Shown one piece after another: positions 1 to 4,968 of a stretch of 5,902 nt of DNA (within the stretch, counting starts at the first letter, position 1; each line of letters begins with the position of its first letter). The translations under genes and the position numbers were made by a program. The notes below the pieces were generated by a model, which was given only the letters and a program-made list of their open reading frames with translations, ran no database searches and was not told the DNA's origin. The stretch lies in contig CALGIH010000381.1 in the NCBI GenBank assembly GCA_937916035.1, positions 1 to 5,902 on the forward strand, read 5' to 3'. Origin of the DNA: an uncultured Lacinutrix sp. GTDB lineage: Bacteria > Bacteroidota > Bacteroidia > Flavobacteriales > Flavobacteriaceae.

Positions 1-238
1 TTAAATGGTTCCATAATATTTTATTTATTCCATAAAGATAAGTAACTATATAGACGCCTCTAAAAAGAAATATAAACAAGTGCTGTCTTTCTCTGCACAT
101 CCGTTTGTAAAAAGTGTATAGTTTTTTGTGTTTACTATCCGGCGGATTGTTTAGTAAAAATTCTAGTCTATGTATAATTTTAATTCTTTCAAGGGCAAAG
201 GTTTGTGAGTGCCAATCGTCTTTAAGTTTTAAGGAATC
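1..238 (-). pseudogene. IS66-like transposase remnant (C-terminal part, runs off left edge)
   Basis: A minus-strand frame stays open from about 238 to the left edge, roughly 79 codons, which is long for DNA this AT-rich. Its middle (about 145 to 59) reads PPDSKHKKLYTFYKRMCRER followed by QHLFIFLFR. From memory this resembles the stretch just before the catalytic NN-SERAIR segment of Bacteroidetes IS66-family transposases. That segment does not appear in any frame after position 59, so the match seems to break there and the element looks truncated or rearranged. There is no clear start codon. The frame continues upstream past 238 and overlaps the end of the HxlR fragment without an obvious boundary. 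The family call rests on motif memory only; a different transposase group, or an unrelated protein end, is possible. Confidence 0.42.
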
Positions 239-242
239 ATTA

Positions 243-434
243 CTAATAATTGAATTCCATGCTCCAATGATATACTGAGTCTACTATTGGTTTTAGTTTT
301 TTTCCTTTCTTAGTGAGCGAATATTCAACTGTAGGAGGAACGGTGGCATAGGCAATTCTTGTCCCCAAGCCATGCGCTTCCATAGACTTGCGTTCTTTGA
401 CCAACATTCTTGTGTTTATTCCCTCAATGCCGCT
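243..434 (-). pseudogene. HxlR-type transcriptional regulator, C-terminal fragment
   Basis: The minus strand from 434 to the TAG at 243-245 encodes 63 residues that match the second half of an HxlR-family winged-helix DNA-binding domain. It starts SGIEGINTRMLVKERKSMEA, continues with the family hallmark TRIAYATVPPTVEYSLTKKG, and ends KPIVDSVYHWSMEF. HxlR proteins are usually about 100-120 residues and begin with a CP..K / GGKW segment, which is absent here. The codon just upstream (435-437) is an in-frame TAG, and none of the three frames up to the hairpin at 481 restores the N-terminal half. The first recognition helices and the promoter are therefore gone and the gene is very probably dead. 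The intact wing (VPPTVEYSLT) suggests that the loss is fairly recent. The neighbouring transposase-like remnant fits a local rearrangement as the cause. Confidence 0.78.
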
Positions 435-480
435 CTACCTTTTTTGGGTCTTACTTTCTAAACTATTTTTATAGAATTAG

Positions 481-514
481 AAAGGGTTCTTAATTAACGT
501 ATTAAGAACCCTTT
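481..514 (-). terminator. Perfect 14-bp hairpin terminator after the barrel-protein gene
   Basis: AAAGGGTTCTTAAT (481-494) and ATTAAGAACCCTTT (501-514) are exact inverted repeats around a 6-nt loop. The structure lies 23 nt beyond the stop codon of the 538-1623 gene. Read on the minus strand, the stem ends in CCCTTT followed by a T-rich stretch; on the plus strand it ends in CCCTTTT. It may therefore stop transcription from both sides. It also separates the expressed cassette from the decayed DNA at the left end. Confidence 0.75.
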
Positions 515-537
515 TCACATGAAAAAAAGTTAGCAGT

Positions 538-1623
538 TTAATCCATATCAAATCGTACACCAACAGAAATATTGTTTTGCTTTATAGCTTGATCTTCAAA
601 TATTGCTGATAAGTCATACTTAACATACAATGCAGTATCATCAAAAGCTATATAGCCACTTAAGCCATATACTAAACCAGTTGCATTAAAGCTGCGTTTA
701 ATTTTATCCTTAACCTTCTCTCCATCCATTGAATATTTGAGTTTTTGTCTGGTACCAATATTAAATCCAGTATAACCACCAATACCAATTTTAAATTGAT
801 TGCTTGTTGAATACCTAAAATAGGTGTCTCTGTCAATCCGTTTTGATGGTCCAAACTCAAAATGCACAGGAAACACTAAATTGCTTATTGACAGTTTTGC
901 TTTTTTTAATTCTGATGGGAATTCTTCTAACATCGTTTCATTACCATCTTGTACAAAGTACATATTGTCTTTTGGTTTTAACCCATTTATTTGAAAGGAA
1001 TAACCATATTTAAGTCTTAAAAAGTTCGAATTTTCAAACACACGTGTTTTCCATGCCCAGCCAATTTCAAAAAAACGAGAACCTCCTATTTTATAAGGTG
1101 ACTCGTCAAAACTTTCACCTTCAACTATGGCATTGTTAAGTCCGAAAGCTAAAACCATGTCGCTTGTTGTACGTCTATCATACTTTCTAGGTTTATCATA
1201 TCGTTTTGCTCCAAAATAGATAAACCCATCTCCATCATTTTCTCTTCTACCTATTCTAAAAGTAAACACATCATCTTCATCATTTGAAACCATTGACACA
1301 TCTGAGTTCCGTTCTAAAAGCGCTATCTTATTATCTACAATTGCTAGCCTATTTTCAATATTTAAAGCTCTGTTTTTTGCAACCTCTTTCTTTAAACGAT
1401 TAGCCTCAGCTTCTTTAATTTCATTAGTTTCAAAACGCGTATTAATAGCTTCTACCTCTTCTTTTAAAAACTCACGTTCTTCAGTTCTAATTTTTTCTTT
1501 AAGCGCTTTTAATATTTCTATTTTCTCAGAATTATTGTTTGTAGAAGTGGTCTCCTGAGCATTTGCCATCGCAATGCTAACTATTAAAATAATGCTTGCT
1601 AAATACTTTGTAATTGTTTTCAT
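538..1623 (-). CDS. Exported coiled-coil / outer-membrane beta-barrel-like protein
   Basis: The protein has 361 residues. Residues 1-22 are a clear signal peptide (Lys-containing start, hydrophobic core IILIVSIAMA, probable cut after ANA). Residues about 32-106 are rich in Glu, Lys, Leu and Ala in heptad-like spacing and should form a periplasmic coiled coil or long helix. An acidic linker (NDEDD) follows. Residues about 118-361 alternate aromatic and polar residues (FTFRIGRR, GFIYFGAKRY, FLRLKYGYSFQING, GIGGYTGFNIG, GLVYGLSGYIAF) and end in a strand-like VGVRFDMD, which suggests an outer-membrane beta barrel. No catalytic motif is visible. It is the last gene of the sigma / membrane-partner cassette, 109 nt after the second gene, and may be the regulon output or the envelope sensor. 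The ATG at 1623 fits the signal peptide exactly. The barrel call is from strand pattern, not a named family. Confidence 0.72.
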   Translation of the reverse strand: MKTITKYLASIILIVSIAMANAQETTSTNNNSEKIEILKALKEKIRTEEREFLKEEVEAINTRFETNEIKEAEANRLKKEVAKNRALNIENRLAIVDNKIALLERNSDVSMVSNDEDDVFTFRIGRRENDGDGFIYFGAKRYDKPRKYDRRTTSDMVLAFGLNNAIVEGESFDESPYKIGGSRFFEIGWAWKTRVFENSNFLRLKYGYSFQINGLKPKDNMYFVQDGNETMLEEFPSELKKAKLSISNLVFPVHFEFGPSKRIDRDTYFRYSTSNQFKIGIGGYTGFNIGTRQKLKYSMDGEKVKDKIKRSFNATGLVYGLSGYIAFDDTALYVKYDLSAIFEDQAIKQNNISVGVRFDMD

Positions 1624-1681
1624 AACTGTTCGTTTTTTGATGATTTATTGATTTTGATTATTGATGAATTATCCTTCCGTC

Positions 1682-1705
1682 TTCAATTCCTTTATTGGAA
1701 TTGAA
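1682..1705 (-). other. Intergenic hairpin between the putative anti-sigma and barrel genes
   Basis: TTCAATTCC (1682-1690) and GGAATTGAA (1697-1705) form a perfect 9-bp stem with a 6-nt loop. On the minus (transcribed) strand it is followed by GACGGAAGG rather than a T-run, so it is not a standard intrinsic terminator. It lies in the leader of the barrel gene, 59 nt before its ATG. It could be an RNA processing or stability element that sets different levels for the third gene of the cassette, or a protein-binding dyad. Confidence 0.5.
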
Positions 1706-1732
1706 TCCACCTTCCCTTAAAATTTTTTTTAT

Positions 1733-2524
1733 TTAATTATTGCGTTCTACCACGGCTGTCTTGACTGTTTCATATCCTGATTTTATGGCACTAAACACCT
1801 TATCTCTAAAAGTTAGCTCCAAATCATCTTCAACAGATCTTAGTAAGGCATCTGCATCAACGGTTTTTGTTGCTTCGTTAAAAAGTTTCTGCATCGTGAT
1901 TTCTTTTTGTGCTGTTGCTAGAAGCGCATCAATTTCTTCTGTAGTTACTTCTTTATTTTCTTGTTGAAGTTTTTGAATTTGAGCGACTACTTCATTTACT
2001 TTTAGAGTTTCAAAACTCACTATTTCATGTTTTGTTTCAATAGTTTTATTGTTTACTTCGTTGAATTCAGTATCAACTTCAGCTAAAGTTTCATTAACTA
2101 TATTTGGAATTAATGCGTCTTGTTGTTCTATAATTACTGCTTTTAAAGGCATTTTAATAATTAATGTTTTTGTGTCATTTTGTTGAGCCTCGTCAGATTT
2201 CTTGTCATTTTCCTCAATTGCAACTGCATTGTTTCCTAGTACTTCTAAGTTTTGTAAATCTTGTTTTTCAATTATAGTTTCCTTTTTTGTATCCACAATA
2301 GTTGGTTCAATAATTTCAGTATTCGTTTTAAAAATAAAAGTTAAAGTCACTAAAACACCAACTAGTGTCGCGGCAATACCTAGCCACCAAAACCCTTTGT
2401 TGTTTTGCTTTTCTTCAACTTTATCTAATCTTTCACTAAGCTTATTCCAAGCGTCAGAACTTGGCTGAATACTTCTTTGCTCCAGCTTTTCCTTAAGTTG
2501 TTCTTCAAATTTTATTGGTGCCAT
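1733..2524 (-). CDS. Single-pass membrane protein, putative anti-sigma factor
   Basis: The protein has 263 residues. Residues 1-43 are a charged cytoplasmic segment (FEEQLKEKLEQRSIQPSSDAWNKLSERLD). Residues about 44-66 (GFWWLGIAATLVGVLVTLTF and on) form one transmembrane helix. The long, acidic, Glu/Thr-rich remainder would face the periplasm and ends in a conserved-looking block, LLRSVEDDLELTFRDKVFSA, then IKSGYETVKTAV. The PSSDAW.KL.ERLD segment before the membrane helix is typical, in my experience, of flavobacterial proteins encoded directly after ECF sigma genes. I see no zinc-binding HxxxCxxC anti-sigma motif. The ATG at 2524 lies 20 nt inside the end of the sigma gene, in another frame, which points to translational coupling and near-equal production of the two partners. 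Sigma binding is inferred from position and topology; the sequence itself proves only the membrane topology. Confidence 0.72.
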   Translation of the reverse strand: MAPIKFEEQLKEKLEQRSIQPSSDAWNKLSERLDKVEEKQNNKGFWWLGIAATLVGVLVTLTFIFKTNTEIIEPTIVDTKKETIIEKQDLQNLEVLGNNAVAIEENDKKSDEAQQNDTKTLIIKMPLKAVIIEQQDALIPNIVNETLAEVDTEFNEVNNKTIETKHEIVSFETLKVNEVVAQIQKLQQENKEVTTEEIDALLATAQKEITMQKLFNEATKTVDADALLRSVEDDLELTFRDKVFSAIKSGYETVKTAVVERNN

Positions 2525-3086
2525 TGCTTGCTTTATTAAGTTGTTTAATTTGCTGCTGTAACAGCTTTCTTGCTTTAAATAATTGCGATTTCGATGTGCT
2601 TTCGGCTATAGAAAATATTTCGGCAATCTCACTGTGTTTATATCCTTCAATGGCATACATATTAAATACCATTCGGTAACCTTCTGGAAGTTTATCAATG
2701 AGTAATTGAATTTCATCAACCTCAAATTCTGTATTAGAATAGTTAATTGGTTCTTCATAAATCTCCATATTGTCTGCTGAAAACTCTAGTCGCTTTTTTT
2801 TGCGAAAAAACGAAATAGATTCTCTGATCATGATGCGCCTTATCCAACCTTCAAAACTTCCTTCAGCCTTAAACGTTTTAAGTTGTGTAAACACTTTAAA
2901 AAAACCGTTCAACATCACTTCTTCTGCTTGATGCACATCTTTTATATAATAACGACACACGCTCAACATTTTTGGAGCATGCATCTCATACAACGTATGC
3001 TGTGCATCACGATGGTTGTTAGCTGCTTTTTTAATTAGCTGCGTTTCGTTTTTATAAAGTTGAATAACTTTCAAAAGTGGATTCAT
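2505..3086 (-). CDS. ECF-type RNA polymerase sigma factor
   Basis: The protein has 193 residues, the normal ECF sigma-70 length. Sigma region 2 spans about residues 26-95: the helix AQHTLYEMHAPKMLSVCRYY, then QAEEVMLNGFFKVFTQLKTF, and the aromatic DNA-melting/-10-recognition part GSFEGWIRRIMIRESISFFR. After a short acidic linker (96-123), sigma region 4 spans about 124-180, with LPEGYRMVFNMYAIEGYKHS and the helix-turn-helix SEIAEIFSIAESTSKSQLFK-ARKLL that reads the -35 box. There are no regions 1 or 3, as expected for this group. The protein would direct RNA polymerase in the cytoplasm and be held at the membrane by the product of the overlapping downstream gene. ATG 3086 is well placed, about 20 nt after the CGTC box of its own predicted promoter. 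I cannot assign it to a numbered ECF subgroup. Confidence 0.93.
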   Translation of the reverse strand: MNPLLKVIQLYKNETQLIKKAANNHRDAQHTLYEMHAPKMLSVCRYYIKDVHQAEEVMLNGFFKVFTQLKTFKAEGSFEGWIRRIMIRESISFFRKKKRLEFSADNMEIYEEPINYSNTEFEVDEIQLLIDKLPEGYRMVFNMYAIEGYKHSEIAEIFSIAESTSKSQLFKARKLLQQQIKQLNKASNGTNKI

Positions 3087-3105
3087 TTTAGCTTCTATTT
3101 ATAAA

Positions 3106-3132
3106 GACGCAAAAGTTGTGCAAAAGGTTGCC
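3106..3132 (-). promoter_or_regulatory. Predicted ECF-type promoter of the sigma gene (autoregulatory)
   Basis: Minus strand: GGCAACC (3132-3126), 16-nt spacer, CGTC (3109-3106), ending 19 nt before the ATG. An AAC-containing -35 box and a CGTC -10 box 16-17 nt apart form the classic ECF sigma promoter pattern, so the sigma factor probably transcribes its own operon. The resulting leader would be very short. The spacer also contains AACTTTTG, a weak match to the Bacteroidetes housekeeping -7 box (TAnnTTTG), so dual use is possible. The hexamer GCACAA occurs twice here on the minus strand (3159-3154 and 3121-3116). Confidence 0.6.
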
Positions 3133-3220
3133 TGACATTAAAAATATTTTTACTTGTGCAATTTAGAACAATTATTGAAGCCTGTAAAACATTGATTTTG
3201 TGAGAAAAAACTACTAACTT

Positions 3221-3308
3221 CGTTTAAGCTTGTGTATAAGTCTGTTACTGAGCTTGTCGAAGTATTAAAACAAACTTATACACTATGAGTTGTACACAAG
3301 TTTAAACC
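3221..3308. repeat. Nested inverted-repeat element with TGAGCTTGTCGAAG core
   Basis: Two alternative stem systems share the left arm. The inner one pairs GTGTATAAGT (3232-3241) with ACTTATACAC (3274-3283) exactly, extending by four more pairs after one mismatch. The outer one pairs 3221-3241 with 3288-3308 (17 of 21 matching). The loop holds ACTGAGCTTGTCGAAGT (3247-3263), a short sequence I recall as dispersed in many bacterial genomes, including Flavobacteria. No frame in it looks coding. It sits in the gap upstream of the sigma promoter, downstream of the terminator at 3374-3403. It is best read as a small REP/MITE-like palindromic repeat. Confidence 0.58.
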
Positions 3309-3373
3309 CAATGTCCATGCATAAATTTTTCTATAATAAGATTTACTTCTCTTCTTAAGTTTAGAGAACTAAA

Positions 3374-3403
3374 CAAAAAAAGCCAACTCTTTCGAGATGG
3401 CTT
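3374..3403 (-). terminator. Intrinsic terminator after the small exported-protein gene
   Basis: AAGCCAACTC (3380-3389) pairs with GAGATGGCTT (3394-3403) through nine pairs and one A-A mismatch. On the minus strand the loop is a GAAA tetraloop and the stem is followed by a run of T (complement of the A-run at 3375-3380). The hairpin starts 23 nt after the stop codon of the 3426-3770 gene, a textbook intrinsic terminator position. It isolates that gene from the sigma operon. Confidence 0.85.
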
Positions 3404-3425
3404 ATCAACTATTTTAGAATAAAAT

Positions 3426-3770
3426 TTAAAGTGTTTTAAGCCTCAATATGGTATACGTTTCAATATCTTCTTCATAACCATCTTCATCTTTAACTCTTTC
3501 TTTCTTTGTTTTATAAGTCACCATAAATTTAGTTCCAATTAAATCATCAGAATCCAAATTAAAAGATTCTAAGGCTGCTTTTTCAATTTCTTGAAAAGTC
3601 ATTGTATACTCTTGTTTATCTTCGTCTAAACCAATAAAATTATAGCCATAATCTTCATGACCATCAAATGTTCCTTCAAAGGTTTCTGTGTCTTGTAATG
3701 GTCTCGTAGAAGTTAGAATTAGAAAAGACATAAATAAAAAACTAACTATTAAAACTGATTTTGTTTTCAT
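3426..3770 (-). CDS. Small exported protein of unknown function
   Basis: The protein has 114 residues and I do not recognise its family. Residues 1 to about 21 are a signal peptide (KTK start, hydrophobic VLIVSFLFMSFLILTS). There is no cysteine, so it is not a lipoprotein. The mature part is acidic and short. It begins with strand-like FEGTFDGHEDYGYNFIGLDE, has a helix near 59-72 (FQEIEKAALESFNL), then DLIGTKFMVTYKTKKERVKD, and ends with a strand, TYTILRLKTL. The succession of beta strands, with GT-K-MVTY and a final hydrophobic strand, suggests a compact beta-barrel (OB-like) fold, but this is only a guess. It is a single-gene unit: a 169-nt gap with a dyad lies upstream and its own terminator downstream. 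The product should be periplasmic or secreted. Confidence 0.72.
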   Translation of the reverse strand: MKTKSVLIVSFLFMSFLILTSTRPLQDTETFEGTFDGHEDYGYNFIGLDEDKQEYTMTFQEIEKAALESFNLDSDDLIGTKFMVTYKTKKERVKDEDGYEEDIETYTILRLKTL

Positions 3771-3849
3771 TTTGATAAAAATTTAAGCGTTGAAAATTGT
3801 TTTTATTTTCTTCGAAAGTTTGCCACTTCAAGTCCGATAGTTGCTTTTA

Positions 3850-3872
3850 GTAATTTCATCCTGATGAATTAC
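3850..3872. promoter_or_regulatory. Near-perfect 23-nt dyad, possible operator
   Basis: GTAATTTCATC-CT-GATGAATTAC is a dyad with 10 matching positions per arm and one extra T in the left arm. The centre is too tight for a stable hairpin, so a dimeric regulator's binding site is more likely than a terminator. It lies about 80-100 nt upstream of the ATG of the small exported protein and about 70 nt after the VOC gene. I see no confident housekeeping promoter beside it. Confidence 0.35.
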
Positions 3873-3939
3873 GTGTGGGAAAATTAATCTATTACCTTAT
3901 TTTAATGTCTAATAATTTAATAATCAATAATTGTTAACT

Positions 3940-4353
3940 TTAAGATTGAAACATTTGGCTTGAATCTTTAAAGCTTTTAAATTCTAACATATAATCATTC
4001 GGATCTTTAATAAAAAAAGACAAATGCTCTCCATTCTTATCTTTTAAGAATGTTGTTTGATCAACAACTTCAAGATTTTGTTCATTTAGTTTAGCATATA
4101 TTTTTCCCCAAGTATCAACATCAATAATAACACCATAATGAAACGATGGCAATATTTTACCTTCGAACACATAATTTGGGCTGTTGAAATTAAATTTGGA
4201 TGCTTTGATAAAAGTCAATTGATGGTTAAACAAATTAACATCGACCCAATTTTGTGTAGCACGTCCCACGGAAGCACCAATAGTATCTACATAAAAATTT
4301 TTAGTGTCTCTTGCGCTTAAACATGGTAAAGACAAATGGAATGAAGTTTTCAT
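3940..4353 (-). CDS. VOC-superfamily (glyoxalase-fold) protein
   Basis: The protein has 137 residues from ATG 4353. The reading frame can extend two codons to a TTG at 4359, but the ATG gives the usual start MKTSFHLSLPCL. It shows the paired beta-alpha-beta-beta-beta modules of the vicinal oxygen chelate fold. The first half has HLSLPCLSARDTKNFYVDTI, GASVGR, and VNLFNHQLTFI. The second has FHYGVIIDVDTWGKIYAKLN, then FFIKDPNDYMLEFKSF. Candidate metal ligands are the His in FHLSLPC, the His in FHYGVI and the Glu in YMLEF; the DP-N-MLEFK ending is typical of the dioxygenase/glyoxalase-like group. The fold covers metal-dependent isomerases, dioxygenases and resistance proteins, and the sequence does not tell which reaction applies. 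It is probably cytoplasmic. No neighbour suggests a pathway and it seems to be transcribed alone. Confidence 0.87.
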   Translation of the reverse strand: MKTSFHLSLPCLSARDTKNFYVDTIGASVGRATQNWVDVNLFNHQLTFIKASKFNFNSPNYVFEGKILPSFHYGVIIDVDTWGKIYAKLNEQNLEVVDQTTFLKDKNGEHLSFFIKDPNDYMLEFKSFKDSSQMFQS

Positions 4354-4430
4354 AGGCAAACAATTATAAGGGTTTAAAACTTTCTATTCTATAGATTAAA
4401 AATCGGCATCTGAATCATCAAAACCTCAAC

Positions 4431-4470
4431 AAATAAAACCTCAAGGTGCTTATTTATCAAGGTTTTATTT
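4431..4470. terminator. 11-bp AT-rich hairpin downstream of the acidic-protein operon
   Basis: AAATAAAACCT (4431-4441) and AGGTTTTATTT (4460-4470) are exact inverted repeats with an 18-nt loop. The better T-run (4468-4475) follows on the plus strand; on the minus strand the right half of the stem is itself T-rich (AGGTTTTATTTG). It lies between the deoxyhypusine-synthase/acidic-protein operon and the VOC gene, so it most likely ends that operon, perhaps in both directions. AAAACCTCAA occurs twice here (about 4420 and 4435). Confidence 0.5.
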
Positions 4471-4570
4471 TTTTTAAGTCAAATTGCTTCAGCACACATG
4501 GATGCACTTCTTCAAAAAACATGTCTTCACAATTTTCAAACAAAACGTGTAATAATTGTTTTCGTATGAT
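4457..4570 (-). other. Short open frame without a clear start (doubtful small gene or relic)
   Basis: Between the acidic-protein gene and the hairpin, one minus-strand frame is open for 37 codons up to a TGA at 4457-4459. It reads IIRKQLLHVLFENCEDMFFE and then EVHPCVLKQFDLKKIKP, which has a protein-like mixture of charged and hydrophobic residues and two cysteines. A TAA (4571-4573) closes the frame upstream. The only ATG is internal and would leave 21 residues; a TTG would leave about 29. Its end overlaps the hairpin arm at 4460-4470. An open stretch this long is not rare by chance, so this may be a small peptide, a gene relic or noise. I recognise no family. Confidence 0.22.
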
Positions 4571-4602
4571 TTAAAATCAGCTGCTTCCTTGTAATAAAAA
4601 TT

Positions 4603-4941
4603 TTAATCCAAATCCGCAGGATCTTCTGATGGCTCCACATCCGAATCTACCTCAGGATCTTGAACTGCATCTGGATCATCTTCTTCAAAATCATCATAAT
4701 CATCCTCATCATAATTTTCCATGGTTTTCATCAATTTGGTGCTCACTTTTATCAAATATTTTGTGTCTTCTGTATCAACTTGTACAGCTTCAATCAATTC
4801 ATTTTTAGCATTCCTGAATTTGATAATATGATCTTCATCATAACCATCAGGATACTTTCCAACCAATAAGCCCAATATTTCAGGCGTTAATTTCTTAAAA
4901 TCAACGATAACACGTTTTAGATTGTCGTTTCTATTTTTCAT
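4603..4941 (-). CDS. Small cytoplasmic protein with a very acidic C-terminal tail
   Basis: The protein has 112 residues. Residues 9-75 look like a compact alpha/beta domain: a strand (RVIVDFKKLT), a helix (PEILGLLVGKYPDGY), DEDHIIKFRNAKNELIEAVQ and another strand-helix (DTKYLIKVSTKLMKTM). Residues 77-112 are almost entirely Asp, Glu and Pro (YDEDDYDDFEEDD, then DPEVDSDVEPSEDPADLD) and should be disordered. There is no signal peptide, membrane segment or metal motif. Similar flavobacterial proteins are, as I recall, sometimes labelled DNA primase, but nothing here supports a primase and I would not use that name. It follows the deoxyhypusine-synthase-family gene after only 27 nt on the same strand, so the two are probably co-transcribed. 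The acidic tail may bind cations, possibly polyamines or basic proteins, but that is speculation from composition and context. Confidence 0.78.
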   Translation of the reverse strand: MKNRNDNLKRVIVDFKKLTPEILGLLVGKYPDGYDEDHIIKFRNAKNELIEAVQVDTEDTKYLIKVSTKLMKTMENYDEDDYDDFEEDDPDAVQDPEVDSDVEPSEDPADLD

Positions 4942-4968
4942 TTTTTTAATTTGAAAATATATTATGAT

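Noticed and set aside
672..860. Second minus-strand frame inside the barrel-protein gene
   Set aside because: Fully nested in another frame of a well-supported gene, with no domain features.
1740..1967. Plus-strand open frame opposite the membrane-partner gene (also 2202-2468)
   Set aside because: Ser/Val/Phe-rich translation that mirrors the opposite strand's Glu/Lys-rich coding; no recognisable motif and entirely inside a convincing minus-strand gene.
3916..3939. AT-rich quasi-palindrome after the VOC gene as a terminator
   Set aside because: Pairing is imperfect, almost pure A-T and without a T-run; not distinguishable from background.
4138..4320. Plus-strand open frame opposite the VOC gene
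   Set aside because: Shadow of the VOC coding sequence, with no family signature.
4354..4359. TTG at 4359 as the start of the VOC gene
   Set aside because: It adds only two residues before an ATG that gives the normal start of the fold, and TTG starts are uncommon in this group.
4401..4427. Minus-strand GFDDSDADF-stop, looking like an acidic protein end
   Set aside because: A stop codon lies immediately upstream in the same frame, leaving only nine codons, and the spacing does not join it to any neighbour.
4660..4869. Plus-strand Ile/Phe-rich frame resembling a membrane protein
   Set aside because: It is the complement of the Asp/Glu-rich tail region; GAT/GAA codons read backwards give ATC/TTC, which mimic hydrophobic segments.
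4603..4941. Naming the acidic protein a DNA primase
   Set aside because: None of the zinc-binding or TOPRIM motifs of primases is present, and the length is far too short.
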